A stretch of 52,278 nt of DNA from contig CACIYQ010000007.1 in the NCBI GenBank assembly GCA_902590915.1, positions 1 through 52,278 of the forward strand. The letters run 5' to 3'. Below are positions 1 through 8,256 of the stretch, piece after piece. The notes under the pieces are model-generated. The model was given only the letters and a program-made list of their open reading frames with translations. It did not search any database and was not told where the DNA came from. This DNA comes from an uncultured Pelagibacteraceae bacterium (GTDB taxonomy: Bacteria > Pseudomonadota > Alphaproteobacteria > Pelagibacterales > Pelagibacteraceae). The translations under genes were made by a program, and so were the position numbers. Positions within the stretch are counted from its first letter, which is position 1; every line of letters begins with the position of its first letter.

Positions 1-883
1 ACCAATTTTTTTAATAGATGGATCAAATAAAAAAGAATCAATATCTGCAATGCCAGGTGTTTTTCGATACTCAATAAATAGAATTTCTCAAATAGTAGAT
101 AAAGCAATTAAAAAAGATATTCCAATGGTTGCTTTATTTCCTAAAACAAAAACAGCATTAAAAAATGATTTGGGCTCTGAGGCATTAAATGAAAATAATT
201 TAGTTTGCAAAGCCATACTTGAAATTAAAAAAAGATATAAAAATCAAATTGGAATTATGTGTGATGTTGCGCTTGACCCTTATACCTCACATGGTCATGA
301 TGGATTGATAAAGTCTAACCAAATAATTAATGATGAAACGATTGAAGTGTTAATAGATCAATCTCTATTACAAGCTGAAATGGGATGTGATGTTCTTGCA
401 CCGTCAGACATGATGGATGGAAGAATAGGAAAAATAAGAAAAGCACTTGATAATTCTAATTTTAAAAATACACAAATTTTATCCTATGCTGCAAAGTATG
501 CCTCGAGTTTTTACGGACCCTTTAGAGATGCAGTTGGTTCTAAAAGCTCACTTAAAGATGATAAAAAAACTTATCAAATGGATTTTAGAAATAGTGACGA
601 GTCTATGCGGGAAGTTGCTTTGGATATAAAGGAAGGTGCAGATATGGTTATGGTTAAACCTGGAATGCCTTACTTAGATATAATTAAATCAATAAAAGAA
701 AAGTTTAGAATTCCAGTTTTAGCATACCAAGTTTCAGGTGAATATAGTCTTTTGGAAACTGCTATTAGAAAAAAACTGATACAAAAAAATGCAGTTTATG
801 AAAGTTTAGTTTCTTTTAAACGTGCAGGGGCAAATGCTATTGTTTCGTATTATGCTGATAGAATAGATAAAATTTTAAAATAA
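1..883 (+). CDS. hemB: Delta-aminolevulinic acid dehydratase (porphobilinogen synthase), 5' end outside window
   Basis: HemB condenses two 5-aminolevulinate molecules into porphobilinogen in cytosolic tetrapyrrole (haem) synthesis. The frame is open from base 2, so an apparent ATG at base 50 is internal; about 293 C-terminal residues are visible, of roughly 320-330 expected. Both active-site lysine segments are present: AKYASSFYGPFRD and the Schiff-base segment MVKPGMPYLD. The metal loop reads DVALDPYTSHGHDG, the aspartate-rich form without the CxCx7C zinc cysteines. From family knowledge this suggests a Mg/K-dependent enzyme rather than a zinc one. Its stop codon directly abuts the stop codon of the convergent recO, leaving no intergenic DNA for a terminator. 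Confidence 0.96.
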   Translation, partial: PIFLIDGSNKKESISAMPGVFRYSINRISQIVDKAIKKDIPMVALFPKTKTALKNDLGSEALNENNLVCKAILEIKKRYKNQIGIMCDVALDPYTSHGHDGLIKSNQIINDETIEVLIDQSLLQAEMGCDVLAPSDMMDGRIGKIRKALDNSNFKNTQILSYAAKYASSFYGPFRDAVGSKSSLKDDKKTYQMDFRNSDESMREVALDIKEGADMVMVKPGMPYLDIIKSIKEKFRIPVLAYQVSGEYSLLETAIRKKLIQKNAVYESLVSFKRAGANAIVSYYADRIDKILK

Positions 884-1564
884 TTATTTCAAAGTATTTA
901 AAAAAATTATTCTACTATTAGGATAATTTAAATTATTTGGTTTTAAGATTGTTTTATCCAAATAATCTCCAACCAATTTCAATCCACTTAATAGGATATT
1001 AATATCTGTTACCTCCAAATCTTTCTCTATAAGAAAGTTAGGTACATATTTTTTTTCAGTATAAGAAGTAGCAAAATAAACAGTTTTGTTATCCTCTAAA
1101 TTTTTTTCTACCAAATTTTCTAGCTCAAGATCGTAACCTAATAATTTTAGTAACTCTAATTCCCAGAAAATGTATTTTTTGAGCCAGTTTTGGTCATTTA
1201 GTAAATTAAAAAGGTTTTCGATAAGAGAGTAAACTTTTTTATTTGTCTGTGCTTCGACTGTTAATATTTTTATTAGGTTCATTGCTGAAGTAATACAAGA
1301 AAGCTTTTGCTTATGATCAAAATACAATGGACTGTAGGCATTCAAGATTTCAATTTTAAAATAACCAATCCTATTATCATTTTTTGAGTTATAATTAACA
1401 TGGAGTTTGTTACCTAATTGAAGATAATTTTTAATTTTTTTTGATGTTCCTCCAAATATAATGCCTGAAACTTTACCACTATCCAAAGTATATAATTCTG
1501 CAATTATAGAGTTTTCATTATACCTGTTTTTGCTAACTAAAAAACCTTGATCGATCCAATTCAT
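884..1564 (-). CDS. recO: DNA repair protein RecO
   Basis: RecO is a recombination mediator that works with RecR to load RecA onto SSB-coated gaps (RecFOR pathway). The 226-residue product has the family N-terminal OB-fold pattern (DQGFLVSKNRYNENSIIAEL, then a glycine-rich GIIFGGTS segment) and a helical C-terminal half. Length is slightly below the usual 230-250. The CxxC zinc pair found in some RecO proteins is not seen. It is the last gene of the rsh-pyrE-pdxJ-acpS-lepB-rnc chain, 7 nt after rnc. In most alphaproteobacteria era lies between rnc and recO; here there is no room for it. Confidence 0.88.
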   Translation of the reverse strand: MNWIDQGFLVSKNRYNENSIIAELYTLDSGKVSGIIFGGTSKKIKNYLQLGNKLHVNYNSKNDNRIGYFKIEILNAYSPLYFDHKQKLSCITSAMNLIKILTVEAQTNKKVYSLIENLFNLLNDQNWLKKYIFWELELLKLLGYDLELENLVEKNLEDNKTVYFATSYTEKKYVPNFLIEKDLEVTDINILLSGLKLVGDYLDKTILKPNNLNYPNSRIIFLNTLK

Positions 1565-1571
1565 ATTTCCT

Positions 1572-2234
1572 TTAACTTATATTTTTTAGACATTCGATAG
1601 CAGCATTTTGCTCCGCATCTTTTTTTGATTTACCTGATGATGTAAAAAATTTCGTATTTGGAAGCTTAACTCCAACTTTGAAAATAGGTTTATGACGTGG
1701 ACCTGTATTCGATATCACCTTATAAGTTGGTAATAATTTATATTTTTTTAAAGCTAGTTCTTGAAGTTTTGTTTTTGCGTCGATTTGAGTAACAACGCTC
1801 TTATCTATATGATCTTCCCATAATTTTAAAATAATTTTCTCAACTACATTTAAACCTTTGTCTAAATAAATTGCACCCAAAAGTGCCTCACAGCTATCAG
1901 AAATTATTTTATCCTCAATTTTGATAATTTTATTTTTAGGATTGAAGGTTTTTATATATTTTTCTAATTCAATTCTTTTTGCAACTTCTAAACATGTCTT
2001 TTTATTTACTAAAGAAGCAAATTTTTTGTCAAGTATACCCTCTTTTTCTTTAGGATATATTTTTAATAATTTTTGTGCGATAATTAATCCGAGGACTCTG
2101 TCTCCCAGAAACTCATTTTTTTCATTATTTTCCATAGGATTAAAACTTTTGTGAGTTAATGATTGAATAAGAAGATTTTTATTTTTAAATTTGATATTCA
2201 ATTTTTTTTCTAAACTTTGATAATTAATTTTCAT
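1572..2234 (-). CDS. rnc: Ribonuclease III
   Basis: RNase III is the double-strand-specific endonuclease that processes rRNA precursors and structured mRNAs. The 220-residue protein has the standard layout. The N-terminal endonuclease domain carries the signature EFLGDRVLGL with catalytic Asp45, and a second acidic cluster DSCEALLGAIYLD with Asp113 and Glu116. A double-stranded RNA-binding domain spans about residues 150-220 (KTKLQELALKKYKLLPTY, ending in AEQNAAIECL). The ATG overlaps the lepB stop by one base, which implies translational coupling. The usual downstream partner era is not adjacent. Confidence 0.95.
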   Translation of the reverse strand: MKINYQSLEKKLNIKFKNKNLLIQSLTHKSFNPMENNEKNEFLGDRVLGLIIAQKLLKIYPKEKEGILDKKFASLVNKKTCLEVAKRIELEKYIKTFNPKNKIIKIEDKIISDSCEALLGAIYLDKGLNVVEKIILKLWEDHIDKSVVTQIDAKTKLQELALKKYKLLPTYKVISNTGPRHKPIFKVGVKLPNTKFFTSSGKSKKDAEQNAAIECLKNIS

Positions 2235-2971
2235 TAGCTAATTTTATCAAATGTTCTTTTAAATCTTATAGATTCGTGCCATTTCCAGAATTCAAAAAGA
2301 CTTCCAACATTACTATCGGATGAAAAAAAAATAAATTGTGCTTTACCAACTAGATTGTCTTTATGAACATAACCAACACTTGTTAAAAATCTACTATCTT
2401 TAGAGCAATCTCTGTTATCGCCTAAAAAAAAATAATGATCATCAGGAACAGTAAATATATCTGAATTTTGAGAAGTATAACCTTTTAAGTAAACGGTATG
2501 AAATTTTTTTCCATTTGGTAATTTTTCCTCAAATTTAAAAACATCAATAACTTTATTACCACAATAAATACTGCTTTTATTTGGAATTTTTGACTTTAAA
2601 ATTTCACTATTATTTAAATATAAATTAGATTCGATAAATTGAATTTTATCACCAGGTAAACCAATAAGCCTTTTTATATAATCAGTCCTGTTGTCAGCGG
2701 GAGTTTTGAAAACAACAACATCTCCTCTTTCAGGATTTTTAAACATAATTCTTTTGTTAAGGATTGGTGGACTAAAAGGAAATGAGTGCTTGCTATAACC
2801 ATATGAATATTTTGTAACAAACAGTCTATCACCTACTAACAAGGTAGGTTCCATTGATGAAGAAGGAATATAAAATGGCTGTATTAAAAGTGATCTGATT
2901 ATTACCGCAATAACTAAAGCATAAAATAATGTTTTAATATTTTCAGAAAAAAAATTTTTATCTAACTTCAT
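2234..2971 (-). CDS. lepB: Signal peptidase I
   Basis: LepB is the inner-membrane serine-lysine protease that removes signal peptides from Sec and Tat substrates. A single N-terminal membrane anchor (residues about 13-33) precedes the nucleophile motif PSSSMEPTLL (Ser39). The general base is Lys100 in DYIKRLIGLPGD. Box E appears as GDNRDCSKDSR near residue 190. At 245 residues it has the compact alphaproteobacterial size, with one anchor rather than the two of E. coli. It overlaps acpS by 4 nt (ATGA) and rnc by 1 nt within the rsh-recO operon. Confidence 0.96.
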   Translation of the reverse strand: MKLDKNFFSENIKTLFYALVIAVIIRSLLIQPFYIPSSSMEPTLLVGDRLFVTKYSYGYSKHSFPFSPPILNKRIMFKNPERGDVVVFKTPADNRTDYIKRLIGLPGDKIQFIESNLYLNNSEILKSKIPNKSSIYCGNKVIDVFKFEEKLPNGKKFHTVYLKGYTSQNSDIFTVPDDHYFFLGDNRDCSKDSRFLTSVGYVHKDNLVGKAQFIFFSSDSNVGSLFEFWKWHESIRFKRTFDKIS

Positions 2972-3354
2972 TTTGATTGAATAATAGCAAAAGCGGTTGA
3001 ATAATCTTTTTCATCGGAAATTGATAGAAAAGAATTAAATTTATTAATTTTATGTTTTTTTTTAATCATTTTTATAATTTTTTTACTTTTAACATATTTG
3101 GGTTTACCTTTTTTATCATTTACAATTTCAATATCTTTAAAATTCAAATTTCCTGAAAAACCAGTTCCTAAAGCTTTAGAAAAAGCTTCTTTTGCTGCAA
3201 ATCTTTTCGAAAAGAAAGCAACTTTGTTTTTGGTTTTTTCAGATAATTTAAGTTCTTTGCTACTATAAATACGACTCTTAAATTTGTTGTTCTTAATAGA
3301 CTTTTTGATTCTTTTATTATCAATGATGTCGACCCCAATTCCAAGAATTTTCAT
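2968..3354 (-). CDS. acpS: Holo-[acyl-carrier-protein] synthase
   Basis: AcpS transfers 4'-phosphopantetheine from CoA to a serine of apo-ACP, activating fatty acid synthesis. The 128-residue protein carries both family motifs: GIGVDIIDNKRI at the N-terminus (metal-binding Asp9) and RFAAKEAFSKALGTG near residue 55 (metal-binding Glu). It is lysine-rich, as expected at this base composition. It lies one base after pdxJ and overlaps lepB by 4 nt, so it is co-transcribed with both. Confidence 0.95.
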   Translation of the reverse strand: MKILGIGVDIIDNKRIKKSIKNNKFKSRIYSSKELKLSEKTKNKVAFFSKRFAAKEAFSKALGTGFSGNLNFKDIEIVNDKKGKPKYVKSKKIIKMIKKKHKINKFNSFLSISDEKDYSTAFAIIQSK

Positions 3355-3355
3355 C

Positions 3356-4072
3356 TTATTTCAATAGTCTTTTAAAATTTTTAATTACTTTAGATAAACC
3401 ATAAAATACAGACTCTCCTATAATGAAATGACCGATATTATATTCATGAATTTCTTTTATTTTTGATAGTATTTTAGTGGTTTTGTAATCCAAACCGTGC
3501 CCAGCATGAACCTCTATACCCAGTGAATTTGCAAGCTTAGAACTATTTTTAATTCTTTGAAGTTCTTTGCTATGCCTTTGTTTTAATTTAACATTATTTG
3601 ATAATTTTCCTGTATGGATTTCCACACAATCTACACCAAGTGATCTAGAAAGTTTAATATCGTTTAAAGAGGGATTGATAAATAGACTTGTTCTTATTTT
3701 AGCTTTTTTGAATTTAAAAATTATTTTTTTTAATTTTTTAAAATTTTTTATTAAATTTAAACCTCCCTCAGTTGTAATTTCTTTTCTATTTTCCGGTACT
3801 ATACAGATATAATTTGGTCTAATTCTTAGAGCATTAGATATAATACTTTCATTCATTGAAACCTCGAGATTAACTAAAACATTTTTCAAATTACATATTC
3901 TTTTTGCATCTTTGTCATTAATGTGTCTTCTGTCTTCTCTTAGATGTATGGTTACAGAGTCTGCGCCACACTTAACTACGTATAATGCAGCACTAATTGG
4001 ATCTGGATGTTTTTCACCTCTTGCGTTTCTTAATGTAGCAACGTGATCAATATTTATACCTAATCTTTTCAC
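3356..4072 (-). CDS. pdxJ: Pyridoxine 5'-phosphate synthase
   Basis: PdxJ condenses 1-deoxy-D-xylulose 5-phosphate with 3-amino-2-oxopropyl phosphate to give pyridoxine 5'-phosphate in the DXP-dependent vitamin B6 route. The 238-residue product begins with the typical LGINIDHVATLRNARG and keeps the barrel motifs REDRRHI, EVHAGHGLDY and HFIIGESVFYGL. The start is GTG, overlapping the pyrE stop (GTGA arrangement), so translation is probably coupled. No other B6 gene (pdxA, pdxH) is in the window, so pathway completeness cannot be judged here. Confidence 0.95.
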   Translation of the reverse strand: MKRLGINIDHVATLRNARGEKHPDPISAALYVVKCGADSVTIHLREDRRHINDKDAKRICNLKNVLVNLEVSMNESIISNALRIRPNYICIVPENRKEITTEGGLNLIKNFKKLKKIIFKFKKAKIRTSLFINPSLNDIKLSRSLGVDCVEIHTGKLSNNVKLKQRHSKELQRIKNSSKLANSLGIEVHAGHGLDYKTTKILSKIKEIHEYNIGHFIIGESVFYGLSKVIKNFKRLLK

Positions 4073-4656
4073 TTAATAAATCTACTTCCTGGTGTTGTAA
4101 TTGGTTCAGATTTAAGTGTTACAGGTAATTTTTTTTGGCTATATACAGGTACATCTATTTTTAAATGAGAGACAATTTTGGTTTTTATTTTTAAAGATTT
4201 TTTTGATGATCTATCTATGATAGATGCAAAACCTAATAACTTAGCATTCGCTTTCTTTATTAGTTTAGCGCATTCTAAACTTGATTTTCCTGTAGTAATA
4301 ACATCTTCGATAATTAAAACTCTAGCACCTTTATTAATGTTAAAACCTCTTCTGAGTGTAAATTTTCCTTTAACTCTCTCACAAAAAATTGTTTCTTTTT
4401 TAAGTAGTCTGCCTATTTCGTAACCAATAATTATTCCACCCATTGCAGGAGCAAGAATTAAATCAATTTTTTTATATTTTTTTTTGATTTGGTTTGCTAA
4501 AGATTTACAAATTTCTTCTGCTAAATTTGGAAAACTTAAAAGTTTTGCACATTGTATATATTTTGATGAATGTAAGCCAGATGATAAAATGAAATGCCCT
4601 TCCAATAAAGCATTAGTTTTTTTTAAAATATCTAAGGATTTTTTGTGTGAAAGCAT
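4069..4656 (-). CDS. pyrE: Orotate phosphoribosyltransferase
   Basis: PyrE joins orotate and PRPP to form OMP in de novo pyrimidine synthesis. The 195-residue protein has the alphaproteobacterial N-terminus (LDILKKTNALLEGHFILSSG) and the PRPP-binding motif VLIIEDVITTGKSS around residues 110-125. The N-terminus matches the family well, so the ATG is probably right even though it lies 44 nt inside the 3' end of rsh. The other pyrimidine genes in the window (pyrB and a degenerate pyrC) are 18 kb away on the opposite strand. Confidence 0.95.
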   Translation of the reverse strand: MLSHKKSLDILKKTNALLEGHFILSSGLHSSKYIQCAKLLSFPNLAEEICKSLANQIKKKYKKIDLILAPAMGGIIIGYEIGRLLKKETIFCERVKGKFTLRRGFNINKGARVLIIEDVITTGKSSLECAKLIKKANAKLLGFASIIDRSSKKSLKIKTKIVSHLKIDVPVYSQKKLPVTLKSEPITTPGSRFIK

Positions 4657-6358
4657 TTCTTTTTTCTTCGTGTCTGATTATCTTAAATTTTATACCTTTT
4701 TGCTTTAGCACTGCAATAAAATTTGTGAAATTTTTAAGGTTTCTTATGATTAGTTTAAATTTAAAATTAATATACTTTGGATTTTTACCTACCATCTCTA
4801 AATTAGAGATGTTTAATTTGTGACTACCAATAAGTGAACTGATGTCTCCAAGTTGTCCTGGTTTATCAGGTAATGAAATCCATAATGTTGTATTATATTT
4901 TTTAACTTTCTCCTCTTTTTGCTCACCTTTATCATGCCAATAACGTCTTATGGCTGCTCTAGCTTTTCCTGTTTTTGTAGTTGGAATCCAGTGAAGTGAT
5001 GGAGAACTATTTTTGGAAGTAATAATATTTACACGGTCTCCATTACGAAGAATTGTCTGTAATTCACTTTTGTTTCCATTTATTTCACATCCCGTTGCAG
5101 AGTTGCCAATTTTAGTGTGAACAGCGTAAGCGAAATCTATTGCGGTCGCTTCTTTAGGTAATTTAATCACTGAACCTTTAGGAGTAAAACAAAAAACATT
5201 TTCCTGAAACATCTGAAGCTTTGTGTACTCATAAGAGTGTTCTGGATTTTCATTTTTTTCAATTATTTCGACTAGATCTTTTAACCAATCATATTCTTTC
5301 CAGCTCAATGAATTAAATTTTTCTGAAGATTTATATTTCCAATGTGATGCTATACCCCTTTCAGCAAATTCGTGCATTTCTTTTGTTCTTATTTGTATTT
5401 CAATAGGCTTCTTATTTGAGCCAATTACTGAAGTATGTATAGACTCATATCCATTGATTTTTGGAGATGATATGTAGTCTTTAAATTTTCCAGGTATGCA
5501 ATTCCATTTTTTATGGAAAATTCCTAATGTTTTATAACATTCGTCAATATTATTTAAAATTACCCTAAATCCAATAATGTCAGTTACCTGTTCTAATGAA
5601 ACTCTTTTTTTTTGAACTTTTCTCCATATTGAAAAAGGTGTTTTTTCTCTACCAAAAATTTCAGCACTTAAATGATTTTCATTTAAAATAGAACTTAATT
5701 CAAAAGAAAGTTCTTCGAATAAATTTTTCTTGTCTAATTTAATCTCATCTAATCTTTTTTTAATTAATTTTCTCGCATCATTATTTAAAATTTCAAAAGA
5801 CAAATCTTCAAGCTCATCCCGAATTCTGTGCATTCCCATTCTATCTGCTAAAGGAGCATAAATTTCCATTGTTTCTTGAGCAATTCTTTTTCTTTTGTTC
5901 TCTTTATTTATTGCTTTGATTGTCCTCATATTATGCAACCGATCTGCAATTTTAACTAGCAAAACTCTAATATCTTTTGAGGTAGCTAAAATTAATTTTC
6001 TAAAATTTTCAGCTTTTGAGTTGAAAGTTGCTGTGTTTTCAAAAACAGAAATTTTTGTAACTCCATCTACAAGATCTGCAACTTCTGGCCCAAATTCATT
6101 TTTGATTGTCTCATATGTAGCATAAGTGTCTTCTATTGTGTCATGAAGTAATCCAGTGGTAATTGTGGCACTGTCTAATTTTAATTCAGTTAAAATATTA
6201 GCAACTTCAATTGGATGCACAGAATAAGGATCTCCAGATGCTCTTTTTTGATTTTTATGTGCCTTAACTGCAAAGTTATATGCTTTGTCTAATCTCTCAT
6301 GATTAAGAAATTTGTTATACACTTTAACTTTATTTATCAGTTCGTTAGAATTCAGCAT
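4613..6358 (-). CDS. RelA/SpoT-family bifunctional (p)ppGpp synthetase/hydrolase, compact form
   Basis: RSH proteins make and degrade the starvation alarmone (p)ppGpp. Domains in order: HD hydrolase (about 1-190; His48, LLHDTIED with His72-Asp73, and KIADRLHNMRT with Asp139); synthetase (about 230-345; Asp260 in DIIGFRVI, GYESIHTSV, catalytic Glu320 in EIQIRT, ASHWKYK); TGS (about 386-448); ACT (about 490-565). Both sets of catalytic residues are present, so a bifunctional enzyme is expected. At 581 residues it is well short of the usual 700-740: only about 20 residues separate the end of the TGS segment (GKARAAIRRYW) from the ACT domain, so the alpha-helical and zinc-finger regions are missing. 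In most alphaproteobacteria rpoZ lies just upstream; here folK is the direct neighbour. Confidence 0.94.
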   Translation of the reverse strand: MLNSNELINKVKVYNKFLNHERLDKAYNFAVKAHKNQKRASGDPYSVHPIEVANILTELKLDSATITTGLLHDTIEDTYATYETIKNEFGPEVADLVDGVTKISVFENTATFNSKAENFRKLILATSKDIRVLLVKIADRLHNMRTIKAINKENKRKRIAQETMEIYAPLADRMGMHRIRDELEDLSFEILNNDARKLIKKRLDEIKLDKKNLFEELSFELSSILNENHLSAEIFGREKTPFSIWRKVQKKRVSLEQVTDIIGFRVILNNIDECYKTLGIFHKKWNCIPGKFKDYISSPKINGYESIHTSVIGSNKKPIEIQIRTKEMHEFAERGIASHWKYKSSEKFNSLSWKEYDWLKDLVEIIEKNENPEHSYEYTKLQMFQENVFCFTPKGSVIKLPKEATAIDFAYAVHTKIGNSATGCEINGNKSELQTILRNGDRVNIITSKNSSPSLHWIPTTKTGKARAAIRRYWHDKGEQKEEKVKKYNTTLWISLPDKPGQLGDISSLIGSHKLNISNLEMVGKNPKYINFKFKLIIRNLKNFTNFIAVLKQKGIKFKIIRHEEKRNAFTQKILRYFKKN

Positions 6359-6377
6359 GATGCATTATATCATTAAA

Positions 6378-6896
6378 TTAAAATTGTTTAATAGATGTAA
6401 TATCGTCCAAAGGAAGTAACGAAATTAAGGTCCTAATATCTAATTTTTTTGATGGATGTTCCCATTTTTTTTCAACCTCGAACAATGGGATTAAAACAAA
6501 ATTTCTTTTATGCATTCTTTTATGGGGTAAATTAAGCTTGTTTTTGAAATTTATTTTCATTCCATCATAATCAATAATATCAATATCGCATGTTCTTGGA
6601 GTATTTTTTTTTGTTTTTTTTCTACCTAATTTAATCTCAATATCTTTACATATTTCAAGTAATCTAAGAGGATCATGATCACACAACGTCTTCAATATTA
6701 TATTTAAATATTTTGGATATTTTGAGTTGGGCCAAGATAAAGTTTCATAGTATTTTGAAACTGAAATAAATTTTATATTATTTTTATTTAAATTAAATTT
6801 AGCTTTTTCAATATTCTCTTTTCTGATACCAAGGTTTGACCCTATACCTAAATATACTATTTTAGCTAGATTTTCTGATGTATCTTGATTTTTCAC
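6378..6896 (-). CDS. folK: 2-amino-4-hydroxy-6-hydroxymethyldihydropteridine pyrophosphokinase (HPPK)
   Basis: FolK transfers pyrophosphate from ATP to 6-hydroxymethyl-dihydropterin in folate synthesis. The motif YLGIGSNLG marks the N-terminus, and [12 protein letters not shown] with [18 protein letters not shown] marks the ATP/Mg site and C-terminal core. The open frame runs back to an ATG at 6956, but that start would add about 20 residues lying wholly inside smpB. I chose the GTG at 6896, which leaves about 12 residues before the conserved strand, closer to the family norm (172 residues, 35-nt overlap with smpB). The start codon is uncertain; the frame and function are not. Confidence 0.88.
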   Translation of the reverse strand: MKNQDTSENLAKIVYLGIGSNLGIRKENIEKAKFNLNKNNIKFISVSKYYETLSWPNSKYPKYLNIILKTLCDHDPLRLLEICKDIEIKLGRKKTKKNTPRTCDIDIIDYDGMKINFKNKLNLPHKRMHKRNFVLIPLFEVEKKWEHPSKKLDIRTLISLLPLDDITSIKQF

Positions 6897-7332
6897 GGTT
6901 CCAATCTCTATTTTTTTTTGTAGCTCTTTTATCATATTGTTTTTTACCTTTAGCAACTGCTAGTTCAATTTTAGCTTTACCTTTTTTAAAATATATTTTT
7001 GTAGGTACAATAGTAAAGCCGTCTCTTTGAATTTTTCCAATAAGTTTATTAATTTCTCTTTTGTTCAATAGAAGTTTTCTTTCATCTGTTGGATTATGAT
7101 TTGAATAGCTTGCTTGTTTATATGGAGAAATATGTGAATTAATAAGAACTATTTCACCTTTTTTTTCAACAGCATATGCATCAGCTATATTAACTTTACC
7201 ATCTCTAATAGATTTTATCTCTGAACCTTTTAAAACTATTCCCGCCTCCAAAAGATCTTCAAAAAAATAATTAAAACTTGCTTTTCTATTTAAACAAATG
7301 ATCTTTAAACCAGGATTGGTTTTTTTGTTCAT
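6862..7332 (-). CDS. smpB: SsrA-binding protein SmpB
   Basis: SmpB binds tmRNA and delivers it to stalled ribosomes for trans-translation. The 156-residue protein contains the characteristic [34 protein letters not shown] and the basic C-terminal tail with [19 protein letters not shown], which inserts into the empty mRNA channel. It starts one base into the dapA stop (1-nt overlap) and its 3' end overlaps the folK reading frame. tmRNA itself (ssrA) is not in the window. Confidence 0.96.
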   Translation of the reverse strand: MNKKTNPGLKIICLNRKASFNYFFEDLLEAGIVLKGSEIKSIRDGKVNIADAYAVEKKGEIVLINSHISPYKQASYSNHNPTDERKLLLNKREINKLIGKIQRDGFTIVPTKIYFKKGKAKIELAVAKGKKQYDKRATKKNRDWNREKSRYIRKSS

Positions 7333-8213
7333 TAAATAAGTTTTGCAGTCTCTATAGCTTTTTTTACAATTATTTTAGTATTTTCTGTAACTTTAACTAA
7401 TGGTAATCTCACCTCATCATCACACAAATTCATTATTTTAGCTGCATATTTAACTGGACTAGGATTACTTTCTACAAACATTGCAGTGTGAACTGGTTGT
7501 AAAATATTATCTAACTCTTTTGCTTTCTTGAGATCTTCTTCGTTTTTGGATATTGAATTTTTTTGGAATTCTGAACAAAGTTTCGGTGCGATATTTGCAG
7601 TCACACTTATTGTGCCTACTCCTCCTCTTTTATTAAATTCAAATGCATTGTCATCATTTCCAGTTAATTGTATAAAGTCTTTACCCATTTTATTTAATTG
7701 TTGATTGACTCTGTTTAAATCACCGGTAGCATCTTTTACACCAACAATATTTTTTAATTCATATAATCTTGCCATAGTATCAACCGACATATCAATAACT
7801 GATCTGCCTGGAATATTATAAATTATAATAGGGATCCCACATTTATCATTAATTGCTTTGTAGTGTTGGTATAGCCCCTCTTGTGTAGGCTTGTTATAAT
7901 ATGGAGTTACAACTAAGGCACCATTTGCTCCCGCCTTTTCTGCATGAGAGGTTAATGATATTGCCTCCTCTGTAGAATTAGATCCTGTTCCAGCGATAAC
8001 CGGTATTTTTCCATTACTCTCTTTAATACATAAATCAATTACACGCTCATGTTCAGCATGACTAAGAGTTGGAGACTCTCCAGTAGTGCCTGCTGGAACT
8101 AGCCCTGATGTGCCATTATCAATGTGAAAATGGATTAGCTTTATATATGCAGCTTCATCTAAAACATTATTTTTAAAAGGAGTGATTAAGGCAACATTTG
8201 ATCCTTTAAACAT
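7332..8213 (-). CDS. dapA: 4-hydroxy-tetrahydrodipicolinate synthase
   Basis: DapA condenses pyruvate with aspartate semialdehyde, the committed step to lysine and meso-diaminopimelate. The 293-residue TIM-barrel protein has all catalytic residues: the TTGESPTL loop (Thr43/Thr44), Tyr132 and Arg137 in YNIPGRSV, and the Schiff-base Lys160 in [10 protein letters not shown]. It is the first gene of the minus-strand chain through smpB, folK and rsh, divergent from the lytic transglycosylase across only 43 bp. That gap must hold both promoters; I see no strong -35/-10 pair in it. Confidence 0.97.
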   Translation of the reverse strand: MFKGSNVALITPFKNNVLDEAAYIKLIHFHIDNGTSGLVPAGTTGESPTLSHAEHERVIDLCIKESNGKIPVIAGTGSNSTEEAISLTSHAEKAGANGALVVTPYYNKPTQEGLYQHYKAINDKCGIPIIIYNIPGRSVIDMSVDTMARLYELKNIVGVKDATGDLNRVNQQLNKMGKDFIQLTGNDDNAFEFNKRGGVGTISVTANIAPKLCSEFQKNSISKNEEDLKKAKELDNILQPVHTAMFVESNPSPVKYAAKIMNLCDDEVRLPLVKVTENTKIIVKKAIETAKLI

Positions 8214-8256
8214 AAATACTTATAACATACTTTACAGATTCATATACTAAAAGATT

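Noticed and set aside
878-889. 12-bp palindrome AAATAATTATTT at the hemB/recO junction
   Set aside because: It follows simply from two abutting TAA stop codons in AT-rich sequence; no stem strength or U-run to act as a terminator.
8214-8256. Divergent promoters between dapA and the lytic transglycosylase
   Set aside because: TATA-rich hexamers exist (such as TATACT), but none has a -35 at proper spacing on either strand, so I do not list a promoter.
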